Shown: positions 45,641 through 55,941, counted from the stretch's first letter. The stretch is 64,000 bases of DNA from Methanohalophilus euhalobius (GCF_900215215.1 NZ_OBDR01000002.1:186001-250000); one strand, 5' to 3'. Notes: generated from the sequence alone by a model not told the origin. Numbers and translations: made by a program.

Positions 45641-46702
45641 ATGACTATGTCAGAAGAACCCACTCCTCCAAGATTAATTGCCTGGGAGTTGACATCCAGA
45701 TGCAACCTTTCATGTGTGCATTGCAGAGGTGCATCCACCGACAAAGAAGCTACTGGTGAACTGGACACATTCGAGGCAAAAACATTCATTGATCAGGTCG
45801 CTTCCCTTGGGTCCCCGATATTAATTCTCAGTGGAGGTGAACCACTTGTTCGCCCTGATGTATATGAACTTGCCCACTATGGCACAAACAAAGGCCTCAG
45901 GGTGGTACTTGCCACAAACGGCACCCTCCTTGACAGGAAAACTGTAAGAAAACTCAAAGAAGCGGGAATTAAGAGAGTAAGCATAAGTCTTGATGGGGCA
46001 GACTCTGCAACCCATGATGGATTTCGGGGAGTTGAAGGCGCCTTTGACAAAGCCATGGAAGGAATTGATGCCCTGAAGACAGAAGACATGGATTTTCAGA
46101 TTAATACTACAATAACCAAAAGAAATCTGGGGGAAATCCCACGTATCCTTAAAATGGCTATTTCCCTGAACGCCGAAGCCCTCCATATTTTCCTGCTTGT
46201 GCCTACAGGCAGAGGAGAAAACCTTGCAGATGAAGAGATACCTCCGGCAGAGTATGAAAGGATACTGCGCTGGTTCTATGAACAGAAAAAGCATACTTCC
46301 CTTGAACTCAAAGCTACCTGTGCGCCCCATTATTTCCGGATAATGCGCCAGTGTGCGGAAAAAGAAGGTATGGAAGTTTCAATCAACACCCATGGTTTTG
46401 ATGCTGTGAGCAGGGGGTGTCTGGGAGGTACTGCCTTTTGTTTTGTTTCAAGTACCGGGGATGTGCAGCCCTGCGGTTACCTTCCTGCAATAGCCGGCAA
46501 TATAAGGAACCAATCTTTCGGGAAAATCTGGAACAATTCAACCCTCTTTAACGAACTCAGGGATTTCAGTCTCCTTAAGGGAAAATGCGGCAAGTGTGAA
46601 TACAAGAATGTGTGCGGCGGGTGCCGTGCCCGGGCATTTGCGGCAACCGGGGATTATCTGGAAGAAGAACCTTATTGTATCTATCATCCGCGCCAAAAAT
46701 AA
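45641..46702 (+). CDS. ahbD: Heme synthase AhbD (radical SAM)
   Basis: Converts the two propionates of Fe-coproporphyrin III to vinyl groups, the final step of the siroheme-dependent heme route. The 353-residue protein has the radical SAM motif CNLSCVHC (about residue 22), SGGEPLVRPDV after it, and a C-terminal cysteine cluster CGKCEYKNVCGGCRARAF for the second Fe-S centre. The closely related AhbC is the alternative; CGYLPAIAGNIR and the position next to ahbA/ahbB favour AhbD. It is divergent from ccmD/ccmE, which use its product. Confidence 0.85.
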   Translation: MTMSEEPTPPRLIAWELTSRCNLSCVHCRGASTDKEATGELDTFEAKTFIDQVASLGSPILILSGGEPLVRPDVYELAHYGTNKGLRVVLATNGTLLDRKTVRKLKEAGIKRVSISLDGADSATHDGFRGVEGAFDKAMEGIDALKTEDMDFQINTTITKRNLGEIPRILKMAISLNAEALHIFLLVPTGRGENLADEEIPPAEYERILRWFYEQKKHTSLELKATCAPHYFRIMRQCAEKEGMEVSINTHGFDAVSRGCLGGTAFCFVSSTGDVQPCGYLPAIAGNIRNQSFGKIWNNSTLFNELRDFSLLKGKCGKCEYKNVCGGCRARAFAATGDYLEEEPYCIYHPRQK

Positions 46703-46944
46703 AACAGGTTTATAAGTGGGTGAAAAGTCCCATTTTATTTTTGGTAGTCGATGCGGTAATTTATTGCCTTCTGTCGCTGTTTTGATTATATAGTATGTTT
46801 TCACCTATGAATCTATAATTTCGGACTGGAGTGCCATATAGAGTACTATTGTTGCAAATATTCAGATAATTTGAAAGAAAACATTATAATCCATGATTAC
46901 ATCTCGTAACCTATTCTATTCTCAAGAATAAATGTGAGTTCCCC

Positions 46945-47400
46945 ATGATCCGGCTTGATGAAATGGACAAAAAGATATTGAATGAGATCCAGCTTGAATT
47001 TCCCCTTTCCGTTAATCCCTATGCAGTACTGGCTGAAAGAATAGGTATTCCTGAAGAGGAATTGCTAAAAAGACTGGAGAGACTTAATAATCAGGGTGCT
47101 GTACGGCGTGTTGGCCCTATAATAAATACCCGCAAGATCGGGGGAACCAGTACCCTCATAGCCCTGAAAGCCCCGGATTCACAAACCCATGAGATTGGAG
47201 AAATCATTAATAAACATCCGGAAGTCTCTCACAACTATTTGCGCCCGGCGGAGTATAATATATGGTTTACCATCTCTGCAGCAAATCGTGAACGCCTTGA
47301 CACTATAATCAAACAGATTGTAGAGGAAACAGGTTGCCCTATACTTGACCTGCCCACAAAACGTCTTTTCAAGATAGGGGTGAAATTCGATGTCCGATAA
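46945..47400 (+). CDS. ahbA: Siroheme decarboxylase subunit (AhbA-like)
   Basis: With its partner it removes two acetate carboxyl groups from siroheme to give 12,18-didecarboxysiroheme. 151 residues in an AsnC/Lrp-like layout: a winged helix-turn-helix (FPLSVNPYAVLAERIGIPEE) then a ligand domain with VSHNYLRPAEYNIWF. The His-Asn-Tyr form suggests AhbA rather than AhbB (moderate). It overlaps the next gene by 11 bp. The 240 bp upstream to ahbD contains TATA-like sequence near 46708-46716 and no gene. Confidence 0.87.
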   Translation: MIRLDEMDKKILNEIQLEFPLSVNPYAVLAERIGIPEEELLKRLERLNNQGAVRRVGPIINTRKIGGTSTLIALKAPDSQTHEIGEIINKHPEVSHNYLRPAEYNIWFTISAANRERLDTIIKQIVEETGCPILDLPTKRLFKIGVKFDVR

Positions 47401-47860
47401 ACTCGATCCACTTTCGCGCAGAATCCTGGAAGTAACACAGCACGGGATTGAATTTACCCATTCCCCATTCAAAAAAATAGCAGAGGAGACGGGATTACGT
47501 GAACAGGAAATTGTAGATCGACTAAAGCAAATGCAAAATCAGGGAATCATACGTCGTTTTGGTGCATCAATAGGCCATCGTACCATCGGCATAACTGCCA
47601 ATGCCATGTGTATCTGGAATGTACCGGACGAGCGGGTGGAAGACGTAGGCAAAGTGATGTCCGGTTTTAGCGAAGTAACTCATTGTTACGAGCGACCCAG
47701 ATACCCTGATTGGCCATACAATCTTTTTACAATGGTCCATTCCTACAGTAAAAAAGACTGTGAGGAAATTGCCGGAAAAATTGCAGATGCAACCGGGATA
47801 TATGATTATCGTCTTTTGTTCAGTGAACATGAGTTCAAGAAAACAGGTGTAAGGCTGTAA
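47390..47860 (+). CDS. ahbB: Siroheme decarboxylase subunit (AhbB-like)
   Basis: Second siroheme decarboxylase subunit (156 residues), homologous to the gene before it. The ligand-domain motif is VTHCYERPRYPDWPYNLFTM; the His-Cys-Tyr and WPYNLF blocks are typical of the AhbB/NirH-like chain. The helix-turn-helix is FKKIAEETGLREQEIVDRLK. The overlapping starts make a 1:1 complex likely. Confidence 0.88.
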   Translation: MSDKLDPLSRRILEVTQHGIEFTHSPFKKIAEETGLREQEIVDRLKQMQNQGIIRRFGASIGHRTIGITANAMCIWNVPDERVEDVGKVMSGFSEVTHCYERPRYPDWPYNLFTMVHSYSKKDCEEIAGKIADATGIYDYRLLFSEHEFKKTGVRL

Positions 47861-47883
47861 CTGTAATGTGAGAGGGTCCAAGA

Positions 47884-48579
47884 ATGTATGATCGCCAATA
47901 TATGCCACTTTTTCTAGATTTATCTTTCCAGAAGATAGTGATTTTCGGAGGGGGTAGTGTAGGACAACGCAAAGCATCACTGTTTTCCAAGTTTGCTCAA
48001 GTGACCGTTATCAGTGAAGATTTTTCCGAAGAGATCCTTGCCCTGCACGAATCCAATAAAATCGATATTGTACAAATAAATGTAAATGAAATACCCTCTG
48101 ATATGATTCGCAGTTATCTGGAAGGGGCGTTTCTGGTCATACCTGCTACCAGCAACCGGGAATTAAACCTGAAAATACACCTGATAGCATCTGATATGGA
48201 TATATTCGTGAATTCCGTGGATTCTAAAGGGAATGTGATAGTCCCTTCGGTGATAAAACGCGGACCTGTAACGGTAGGTATTTCCACATTGGGCCACAGC
48301 CCTGCTCTTTCCAGATATACGCGCATAAAACTCGAACATACTATCACTCCGAATTACGCAGACATGGCACATCTGCAGGATGAATTACGCACTAATCTAA
48401 AAGAACGAATTGATAACCAGCCCCTCAGGAAACAAATTCTGTGGGATGTGCTTGAAGATGATAGGATATGGGATGCTTTTGAAGAGTCCTATGAAAAAGC
48501 GTATAATATAGCATATGATATAATGTTGGAGCACATTGGGAATCACGCAGACAAAGATTCAAAGGAGCAGCTGGATTAA
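47884..48579 (+). CDS. Precorrin-2 dehydrogenase / sirohydrochlorin ferrochelatase
   Basis: Oxidises precorrin-2 to sirohydrochlorin with NAD+, and in this family may insert iron to give siroheme. The 231-residue protein has the Rossmann loop VIFGGGSVGQRKASLF at the N-terminus, VNSVDSKGNVIVPSVIKRG in the middle and GISTLGHSPALSRYTRIKLE after it, the Met8p/CysG-N layout. It supplies sirohydrochlorin to CfbA and siroheme to AhbA/B. Confidence 0.88.
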   Translation: MYDRQYMPLFLDLSFQKIVIFGGGSVGQRKASLFSKFAQVTVISEDFSEEILALHESNKIDIVQINVNEIPSDMIRSYLEGAFLVIPATSNRELNLKIHLIASDMDIFVNSVDSKGNVIVPSVIKRGPVTVGISTLGHSPALSRYTRIKLEHTITPNYADMAHLQDELRTNLKERIDNQPLRKQILWDVLEDDRIWDAFEESYEKAYNIAYDIMLEHIGNHADKDSKEQLD

Positions 48580-48603
48580 TCACTTGAATAACGGAGGATA
48601 ACA

Positions 48604-49875
48604 TTGACTGAAATATCTAGCATGGTTATTTCCCATGCAAAGGCAACAGTGGAGGAAATGGAAGATGCCTGGCAGGGTGAAATCGAGGATATACTTTCCC
48701 AGCTAAGTTCCCATGAGCTCGTGTACGAATGCGCAGTCCTTAAGACATGCAACCGACTGGAAATGTATGTGGTATCCCCCAGAGGGAGCAGCGTACTTTT
48801 CCATTTTGCAAAAAAAATGGGTGTTTCTTCCCGCATTGTCGAATTCTATGACCATGAAGAATCCTTATACCACCTTTTAAGACTCTCCTGTGGCCTTGAA
48901 TCTATGATAATAGGAGAAGATCAAATCCTGGGACAGATAAAGGATTTGTATACCATCTCCAAAAATGCAGGCACCATGGGCAAAATACTGGAGACCGCGT
49001 TTAGCAAGGCAATCCAGGTAGGTAAAAGAGCCCGTACGGAAACCAACATCAACAGAGGTTCTGTATCTATTGCATCTGCTGCAGTGGATCTTGCCGATGA
49101 AATGTTAAAAGGCCTGCAGGGACGCAATATACTTGTAATTGGAACCGGTGAGATGGGCACTCTTGTGACCCGGGCATTATCACACAGGGACATGAATGTT
49201 GTGTATCTGGCAAACCGCACATATGAAAAGGCAAAAGTACTTGCAGATGAGTTGGGGGGTGAGGCCGTGGATTTCATGAGTCTTGATCGCTATACACAGC
49301 AGGCCGATGTCATAATCAGTGCTACATCTGCTCCCCATTATGTCCTGAAGAAAGCAACAGTGGAAAAATCCCTTAAGAACAGGAACGATAATCTTCTGCT
49401 GATAGATATCGCCAGCCCCCGGGACATAGATCCCGAAATTGAAAGCCTTCCAGGAGTTATCCTGCGTAACATCGACAACCTGAGGGTAATTAATGAGCGT
49501 AACCTCCAGATGAGAATGGAAGAGGCAAAGAAAGTTGAAACTATAATTGATGAAGAATACAAAATGCTCATAAACCAGTACAAAAGACAGAAGGCAGATG
49601 CTCTTTTGTCCGAACTTTACAGCCAGATATATACTCTGCGAAAACATGAGATGGATAGGGCTGTGAACCGGTTGGGAGCTTATCACACAATCGGGGATGT
49701 GGAATGCAAAGTCCTGGATGACCTGACAAGGGCCATAGCAAATAAGGTCCTGGCAGAGCCTACCAAGGTATTGCGTAATGCAGCTGAATACAATGATGAG
49801 GCTTTTCTTGATTCGGCCTGCAAGCTTTTTAACATCAAACCCTATGCTAAAAAAGAAAAGGAAAATTGCAAATAA
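48604..49875 (+). CDS. hemA: Glutamyl-tRNA reductase HemA
   Basis: Reduces Glu-tRNA(Glu) to glutamate-1-semialdehyde with NADPH. 423 residues. The nucleophilic Cys is in LKTCNRLEMYV (about residue 45); SCGLESMIIGEDQILGQIKD follows; the NADPH loop is VIGTGEMGTLV (about residue 180). The start codon is TTG with GGAGG at 48593-48597. The synthesis genes hemB, hemL and hemC follow in order. Confidence 0.95.
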   Translation: MTEISSMVISHAKATVEEMEDAWQGEIEDILSQLSSHELVYECAVLKTCNRLEMYVVSPRGSSVLFHFAKKMGVSSRIVEFYDHEESLYHLLRLSCGLESMIIGEDQILGQIKDLYTISKNAGTMGKILETAFSKAIQVGKRARTETNINRGSVSIASAAVDLADEMLKGLQGRNILVIGTGEMGTLVTRALSHRDMNVVYLANRTYEKAKVLADELGGEAVDFMSLDRYTQQADVIISATSAPHYVLKKATVEKSLKNRNDNLLLIDIASPRDIDPEIESLPGVILRNIDNLRVINERNLQMRMEEAKKVETIIDEEYKMLINQYKRQKADALLSELYSQIYTLRKHEMDRAVNRLGAYHTIGDVECKVLDDLTRAIANKVLAEPTKVLRNAAEYNDEAFLDSACKLFNIKPYAKKEKENCK

Positions 49876-49890
49876 GGACTTGTGATACCA

Positions 49891-50868
49891 ATGTACCCAA
49901 ATATTCGAATGCGCAGGCTCAGGAACGGAAAGATAGGCAATCTTATACGTGAAACTTCCCTGGGGGTTGATGACCTCATATATCCGATGTTTGTTGACGA
50001 AACCGCAGAATCCATAGTTGAAGTACCTTCCATGGAAGGAGTTCTGAGGTTGCCTCTTTCCGAGGTTGTCAGTGAGGCCAGGAACGTGGCGGACCTGGGT
50101 ATCAGTTCTTTAATGCTTTTCGGCATTCCTTCACAGAAGGATGAAAAGGGAAGCAGTGCTTACGGGGACAATGATATTGTCCAGCAGGCCACGCGTGCTA
50201 TCAAGGAAGAACTTGGTGACGACATGGTTGTGATTACCGATGTCTGCATGTGTGAATACACATCCCATGGCCATTGCGGTATTATTGATAATGAAACCCA
50301 TGATGTGATCAATGATGAGACTCTACCCATTTTGGGCAAGATTGCGGCAAGCCATGCCAGGGCGGGCGCAGATATGGTAGCCCCCTCGGGTATGATGGAC
50401 GGCATGGTGGGTGCAATCAGGCAATCCCTGGATCAGGAAAATTTCAGTGATGTGCCAATTATGTCCTATGCTGCAAAATACTGTTCCGCATTTTACGGCC
50501 CCTTCAGGGATGCTGCTGATTCATGCTATTGTTTCGGTGATCGCTCTACATACCAGATGGACCCTGCGAATTCTGATGAGGCCCTGAGGGAAGTAGAACT
50601 GGATATCATGGAAGGTGGCGACATCGTCATGGTAAAACCGGCTCTTCCGTACCTTGATATTATCTACCGGATAAAACAGGAGTTTGGTATGCCAACTGCG
50701 GCTTACAGTGTCAGCGGAGAATATTCCATGCTCAAGGCAGCCGCCCAGCAGGGTTGGCTGGATGAGAAAAAGGTCATGTACGAATCCCTGATGTCAATAA
50801 AAAGGGCCGGAGCGGACATGATAATTACTTACTTTGCCAAGGAAATGGCACAATTACTGAATGAATAA
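49891..50868 (+). CDS. hemB: Porphobilinogen synthase HemB
   Basis: Condenses two 5-aminolevulinate into porphobilinogen. 325 residues. Active-site segments are VCMCEYTSHGHCGII (metal-binding cysteines), SYAAKYCSAFYGPFRDAAD (first Schiff-base Lys) and DIVMVKPALPYLDII (second Schiff-base Lys). The Cys-rich form indicates a zinc enzyme. ATG 49891 is used; a GTG at 49882 sits too close to AGGA. Confidence 0.96.
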   Translation: MYPNIRMRRLRNGKIGNLIRETSLGVDDLIYPMFVDETAESIVEVPSMEGVLRLPLSEVVSEARNVADLGISSLMLFGIPSQKDEKGSSAYGDNDIVQQATRAIKEELGDDMVVITDVCMCEYTSHGHCGIIDNETHDVINDETLPILGKIAASHARAGADMVAPSGMMDGMVGAIRQSLDQENFSDVPIMSYAAKYCSAFYGPFRDAADSCYCFGDRSTYQMDPANSDEALREVELDIMEGGDIVMVKPALPYLDIIYRIKQEFGMPTAAYSVSGEYSMLKAAAQQGWLDEKKVMYESLMSIKRAGADMIITYFAKEMAQLLNE

Positions 50869-50887
50869 AATTTACTGATGTGATTAC

Positions 50888-52150
50888 ATGGTCAATCTGG
50901 AAAAATCAAAAGCAATGTTTGAAAAGGCCAGGGAATATCTCCCTGGTGGTGTTAGCAGTCCGGTACGAGCAATCAAACCCTATCCATTCTACACCGAAAA
51001 AGCTTCCGGATGCCGTATTACAGATGTTGACGGTAATGAATACATCGATTACTGCCTCGGTTACGGGCCCAATATGCTGGGTCATGCAAATCCCGTGGTC
51101 AAGCAAGCAATAAGTGATCAACTTGAAAAGGGGTGGCTCTATGGAACCCCCACAGAGTCCGAGTTCAAACTGGCCGAAAGGATTGCAGCCGTATATCCAG
51201 GCATCGATATGCTTCGTTTTGTATCCACAGGTACCGAGGCCACAATGAGTGCCCTGCGGGCAGCACGTGGTTATACAGGAAAGAACAAATTTGTTAAAAT
51301 CGAAGGCGGTTTCCACGGTGCTCACGATTCAGTACTTGTCAAAGCTGGCTCAGGTGCTTCCACATTAGGTAAACCCGACTCTCTGGGTGTACCACAGGAT
51401 TTCACCAAACATACTCTTCAGGCACCCTATAATGATATCGAAGCCATGACAGACCTGCTTGAATCAAGCGATGATATAGCAGCTGTCATCATGGAACCGG
51501 TAATGGGTAATGTCGGTCCGGTATTGCCACAGGAAGGTTATCTGGAAGAGATAAGGAAACTTACAAGGGAATATGATACTCTGCTCATATTCGATGAAGT
51601 AATAACCGGCTTCAGACTTGCAATGGGCGGTGCACAGGAGTATTATGGTGTGACACCTGACCTGACAACGCTGGGCAAAATTATCGGCGGAGGAATGCCA
51701 ATAGGGGTTTTCGGGGGCAGAAAAGATATCATCGAAATGATTGCACCTTCGGGTTCGGTATACCAGGCAGGGACTTTTAGCGGTCATCCGGCATCTGTTG
51801 CTGCAGGACATGCAGTGCTTGATGTGCTTGAGAAGGAAAATGCTCATGAGAAACTCAATACGATGGGGCAAGATGTACGCAGCAGACTTTCCGAGATGGT
51901 CACTGATAAAGGACTGGATTACAGTGTTTCAGGAGTGGGTTCCATGTTCAAGATCTTCTTTGGAGATATGCCAACAAATTATCAGGATGTACTCAAATGT
52001 GACAAGGAAGGCTATTTTAATTTCTTCCATAAAATGCTGAACCAGGGAATTTTTATACCCCCTTCCCAGTTTGAGACAAACTTCCTCTCTCTGGCACATA
52101 CCGAAGATGATCTGGAAGCGACCTTTGAAACTTATGAATCCTGCCTGTAA
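50888..52150 (+). CDS. hemL: Glutamate-1-semialdehyde 2,1-aminomutase HemL
   Basis: PLP enzyme that turns glutamate-1-semialdehyde into 5-aminolevulinate. 420 residues. Blocks: [15 protein letters not shown] at the start, [40 protein letters not shown], and the PLP Lys in [18 protein letters not shown] (about residue 263). Confidence 0.96.
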   Translation: MVNLEKSKAMFEKAREYLPGGVSSPVRAIKPYPFYTEKASGCRITDVDGNEYIDYCLGYGPNMLGHANPVVKQAISDQLEKGWLYGTPTESEFKLAERIAAVYPGIDMLRFVSTGTEATMSALRAARGYTGKNKFVKIEGGFHGAHDSVLVKAGSGASTLGKPDSLGVPQDFTKHTLQAPYNDIEAMTDLLESSDDIAAVIMEPVMGNVGPVLPQEGYLEEIRKLTREYDTLLIFDEVITGFRLAMGGAQEYYGVTPDLTTLGKIIGGGMPIGVFGGRKDIIEMIAPSGSVYQAGTFSGHPASVAAGHAVLDVLEKENAHEKLNTMGQDVRSRLSEMVTDKGLDYSVSGVGSMFKIFFGDMPTNYQDVLKCDKEGYFNFFHKMLNQGIFIPPSQFETNFLSLAHTEDDLEATFETYESCL

Positions 52151-52164
52151 TAGGATGTGTTGAT

Positions 52165-53091
52165 TTGATAATTGGTACAAGGGGAAGTGACCTGGCTCTT
52201 GCACAGGCAAAGACCGTTGGTGGCCTCCTGGATAACCGGGGATTCCCCACTACCCGCAAGATTATAAAGACAAGCGGTGATACCTTCACTGACCGCCCCC
52301 TCCACGAAGTGGAAGGTGTTGGTGCCTTTGTGAGGGAACTGGATGACCGGATGCTTTCCGGGGAGATCGATATTGCAGTCCATTCGATGAAGGACCTGCC
52401 CACTGAAAGACCCGCAGAACTTTCCATCGCAGCAGTTATCGAACGTGATTCTCCTCATGACGTACTTCTCACGAATGATGGTTCAACCCTTGACGAATTG
52501 CCCGAGGAAGCGATTGTAGGGACAACATCCATGCGCAGGCGGGCCCAGTTTTTGCGCTACCGTCCGGATCTGAACGTCCAGGACCTGCGAGGTAATATAA
52601 ATACCCGTGTTAAAAAACTTGAATCCGGTACGTATGACGCAATTATACTGGCAGAAGCGGGTTTACAACGCATGGGCTGGGACATCGAATGTCATAGGCT
52701 GGACGCCGATGGTTTCTGTCCCTCAGCCAATCAGGGAACCATTGCCGTGGTTACCCTGGCAGGCAGTGAAGCGGAATTACTCTGCTCCCAGATCGATCAT
52801 GCCGAATCCCGCATCGCTACAGAGGTCGAGAGACTGGTGATCAGGGATGTGGAAGGCGGATGTATTGTACCGGTTGGTTCATTTGCAGAATTTGTGGACA
52901 ACGGCAACACGATACATATACGTGCCGAGATCTTATCCCTTGACGGAAAGCGGGATATCCGCCTGGATGAAATGATCCCGGTAGATAATTATCGAGAGCA
53001 TGCTAAAGAGCTGGGTCAAAAACTTGTTGCTCTGGGCGGAAAAGAGCTGGTAAAAGAAGCCATCTCGCAGTTGTCCCCAAAAAATGATTGA
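52165..53091 (+). CDS. hemC: Hydroxymethylbilane synthase HemC
   Basis: Joins four porphobilinogen units into hydroxymethylbilane on a dipyrromethane cofactor. 308 residues from a TTG start at 52165 (MIIGTRGSDLALAQAKTVGG). Substrate-binding Arg residues are in TTSMRRRAQFL and LRGNINTRVKKLE; the cofactor-bearing Cys is in EGGCIVPVGSFAEF (about residue 233). Uroporphyrinogen III synthase (hemD), the next enzyme, is not in the window. Confidence 0.95.
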   Translation: MIIGTRGSDLALAQAKTVGGLLDNRGFPTTRKIIKTSGDTFTDRPLHEVEGVGAFVRELDDRMLSGEIDIAVHSMKDLPTERPAELSIAAVIERDSPHDVLLTNDGSTLDELPEEAIVGTTSMRRRAQFLRYRPDLNVQDLRGNINTRVKKLESGTYDAIILAEAGLQRMGWDIECHRLDADGFCPSANQGTIAVVTLAGSEAELLCSQIDHAESRIATEVERLVIRDVEGGCIVPVGSFAEFVDNGNTIHIRAEILSLDGKRDIRLDEMIPVDNYREHAKELGQKLVALGGKELVKEAISQLSPKND

Positions 53092-53097
53092 TCATTC

Positions 53098-53997
53098 ATG
53101 AAGATAGCAGGCATAGAACTCAAAAATCCTACAATCCTGGCTTCAGGCATAATGGGAACCACAGGAGCAGCCCTTGCAAGAATGAGCCGCAACGGTGCCG
53201 GTGCAGTGGTAACCAAGTCAATTGGCCCGGTTCCCAAAAAAGGCCATAATAACCCTTCAATGGTGGAGCTGGAATGCGGATACATTAACGCGATGGGACT
53301 GCCCAATCCTTCCTACTCGGGTTTCTGTGAGGAAATCGGAATTGCGAAAAGCAAAACGGATGCACCGTTAATTGCCAGCATATTCGGCGGGAACGCTGCA
53401 GAATTTACTGAAGTTGCGAAAGGGTTGCTTTCCTCAAAGCCTGATTGCTTTGAACTTAATGTCAGCTGTCCCCATGCTGAAGGTTATGGAGCCTCGGTGG
53501 GAACTGATCCTGATCTTGTACATGAAATCACGGCCGCGGTAGTTGATGCTGTGGATGTACCCGTATGGGTGAAACTCACACCCAATGTTACGGATATTAC
53601 TTCTATTGGCAGGGCAGCAGAATCTGCAGGTGCATCGGCAGTCGTTGCTATCAATACAGTGCGAGGCATGGCCATTGATATCCATTCCGGGTATCCGATA
53701 CTCGGCAACCGTTTTGGAGGACTATCCGGTCCTGCAATAAAACCGGTGGCTGTAAAATGTGTTTATGACCTGTATGAAGTGCTTGATGTGCCCGTGATAG
53801 GAGTGGGAGGTATTACCTGCTGGGAAGACGCAATCGAAATGATGCTGGCTGGCGCAAGTGCTGTTGAGATCGGATCTGCCGTACATGAAGACACTCAAAT
53901 TTTTGAAAAAATAAGCAAAGGTATTGATACATACCTGCAAAAGTATGGATATTCAAAAGCTGAAGATATAGCAGGCCTATCACACGAGATGATCTGA
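53098..53997 (+). CDS. pyrD: Dihydroorotate dehydrogenase catalytic subunit PyrD (class 1B)
   Basis: Oxidises dihydroorotate to orotate in pyrimidine synthesis, passing electrons to PyrK. 299 residues; FMN barrel with [16 protein letters not shown] at the start, the catalytic Cys in [15 protein letters not shown] (about residue 127), and the phosphate-binding loop [18 protein letters not shown]. The stop overlaps the pyrK start as TGATG. It starts 6 bp after hemC, so it may be read with the heme operon. Confidence 0.94.
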   Translation: MKIAGIELKNPTILASGIMGTTGAALARMSRNGAGAVVTKSIGPVPKKGHNNPSMVELECGYINAMGLPNPSYSGFCEEIGIAKSKTDAPLIASIFGGNAAEFTEVAKGLLSSKPDCFELNVSCPHAEGYGASVGTDPDLVHEITAAVVDAVDVPVWVKLTPNVTDITSIGRAAESAGASAVVAINTVRGMAIDIHSGYPILGNRFGGLSGPAIKPVAVKCVYDLYEVLDVPVIGVGGITCWEDAIEMMLAGASAVEIGSAVHEDTQIFEKISKGIDTYLQKYGYSKAEDIAGLSHEMI

Positions 53998-54773
53998 TGC
54001 GTCCCATTCATTCAAAAATCACCGAAATCGTCGAAGAGTCACCCAATGTGCGTACTTTTTTCTTTGACACACAATTCGACGAAGCCATTCCCGGCCAATT
54101 CGTAATGGTCTGGGTACATGGAACCGATGAGGTCCCTATGACCCTCTCCGGTAAAAATTCCATTACAGTCCAGAAGGTAGGTGATGCCACATCCCGTATG
54201 TTCGAACTTGGAATAGGTGACCATATGGGGCTCAGGGGTCCTTTTGGCAGAGGTTTCACCATTCCCAAAAAGGGTGAAAACGTACTTTTCATTGCAGGAG
54301 GAGTAGGAGCCGCACCGATTGCTCCCCTTGCAGATATTGTAAAGGCAAGAGGAATTGAAGGCCGCACAATTCTGGGTTCCAGATGCTGTGATGAACTTTT
54401 GTTCAGGGAACGCTTTGCCTGTGGCAGGGTGGATATTACCACTGATGACGGTTCCGAAGGCAGGGGCGGTTTTGTGACCGATCAGCTGGCAGATACGAAT
54501 ACCTCTGATTATGACAGGATATATGTGTGTGGCCCGGAGATTATGATGTATAAGGTCTTTGAAATTTTGAAAGCACGCAATGTTCAGGTAAAGTCAGAGT
54601 TCAGCCTGCACAGGTATTTCAAATGTGGTATCGGAGTTTGTGGAACCTGCAGTATGGATCCCGATGGCCTGCGTGTCTGCAGGGACGGGCCTGTATTCAA
54701 TGGCGGTGAACTTGAAAAATCTGAATTTGGACATTATGAACGTGATTCTTCAGGTTGCAAATGCCATTTTTAA
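53997..54773 (+). CDS. pyrK: Dihydroorotate dehydrogenase electron transfer subunit PyrK
   Basis: FAD and [2Fe-2S] subunit that links PyrD to NAD+. 258 residues: FAD-binding region [15 protein letters not shown]-binding [16 protein letters not shown], and a C-terminal [2Fe-2S] motif [19 protein letters not shown] (C-x4-C-x2-C-x7?-C by eye; the four Cys are visible). Coupled to pyrD by start/stop overlap. Confidence 0.94.
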   Translation: MRPIHSKITEIVEESPNVRTFFFDTQFDEAIPGQFVMVWVHGTDEVPMTLSGKNSITVQKVGDATSRMFELGIGDHMGLRGPFGRGFTIPKKGENVLFIAGGVGAAPIAPLADIVKARGIEGRTILGSRCCDELLFRERFACGRVDITTDDGSEGRGGFVTDQLADTNTSDYDRIYVCGPEIMMYKVFEILKARNVQVKSEFSLHRYFKCGIGVCGTCSMDPDGLRVCRDGPVFNGGELEKSEFGHYERDSSGCKCHF

Positions 54774-54776
54774 TTA

Positions 54777-55103
54777 TCAGGCAGCAAGTTTTTGTGCCTT
54801 CACCTTTTCATAGAGCAGGTTAAACAGAAAAAGCAATTCCCCTTCCAGAAAAATTATTCCTGAATTGGTCCTGTCTTCTTTTTTGGCAAAAAGGATAGTT
54901 AGTTCAAGATCTCTTTGCGCTGCCTGTTTTACCGACATGTCAAATGTATCCTTTGTACTTGAAAGGTGTTTTTCGACATTTTCTTCATCAAGATAGGTAT
55001 TTATCCATCGTACCAGTTCGGTCCGATATCTACCCGAAATCGGAATGTTATTCACATACCTGCGTACATGGTTTATTTCTTCTGTGCAGTAAAGATCGTT
55101 CAT
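54777..55103 (-). CDS. Unknown 108-residue helical protein
   Basis: Family not recognised. I start at ATG 55103 because GGGGAGT precedes it; ATG 55133 is weaker. The product is helical, with CTEEINHVRRYVNNIPISGR, WINTYLDEENVEKHLS and a hydrophobic C-terminal helix GELLFLFNLLYEKVKAQ. It is convergent with pyrK (3 bp apart) and lies at the edge of the AT-rich island. It may be a bona fide core gene or the first island gene. Confidence 0.55.
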   Translation of the reverse strand: MNDLYCTEEINHVRRYVNNIPISGRYRTELVRWINTYLDEENVEKHLSSTKDTFDMSVKQAAQRDLELTILFAKKEDRTNSGIIFLEGELLFLFNLLYEKVKAQKLAA

Positions 55104-55375
55104 ATCCACTCCCCAATAAAGTATTCTTTCCAAACAGTCAAATAAGTTATCATTGGATATTCGCAGATTAAGGTCTCAATTCTATAAAAATAATGATATT
55201 AATTTAAACCTTTATGTATATTCCATCTCAAATATAATTCTCCCATGAAATTCAGTACACAAATAAATTAGCAATTCTCAAAAATATAGATGCTTTATGA
55301 AATATTAAAATAAGACTTGTTTGCTATATAATATAAGAATTACAGATGTTTTTACAAATAAAAAGAAGTGCTTAT

Positions 55376-55915
55376 ATGGAAGACTTATTCGATGTTTAGG
55401 CAATGATTAGAAGAGAAAGGAGGCAACTCGAAGCTGATGATAATTCAGGATTAATCATTAGCTCATTGACAAAAGAACCAGTAAGATATGATTCATTTGA
55501 GGAAAGAAGTGCTTATCCTTATAATTGTGTAATAGATTTTCATTTTGTTGAGTATCAAATAAAGAATCGTTTAGTCAACAACAAATGTACCTACATAAAA
55601 AAAACACCTATAAGTAGGGAAAAAAGGTCATTCAAAAATTCAGATAGCCTAAAAAAGAAGAAGGGTTTCAGAAAAAATAATTATGTAAAGCCAACAAGCC
55701 AAAAGGACAAAATAAAAAATAATGAATTGAAATTAGATTTAGCTGATTTTATAAAATCATCCAATCATACAGCAGATAAAAATCATTTATTTTCAAGTAA
55801 TTCTGAAAATACTTCAAATACACACTGCAATATTCCAAAAAAATGTATTACCTGCAATGATAAACATAATTGCCGCCTTTTAAAGCAAGGATTTGAAGAG
55901 ATATGCAAAAGATAA
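55376..55915 (+). CDS. Unknown basic protein; in-frame TAG at codon 8
   Basis: Family not recognised. From ATG 55403 the product has 170 residues, rich in Lys, Asn and Ser, with a central low-complexity basic stretch (about 70-110) and a C-terminal C-x2-C-x5-C motif (CITCNDKHNC) plus a further Cys in EEICKR, possibly a zinc or Fe-S site. Reading back in frame there is one TAG (55397-55399) then ATG 55376 (MEDLFDV before the TAG). The TATA-like TATATAATATA (55324-55334) suits that upstream start, while ATG 55403 has no ribosome binding site. Base composition is AT-rich like the two genes that converge on it. Confidence 0.5.
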
Positions 55916-55941
55916 TTTAATTTCATTAATGAACAGCAATA

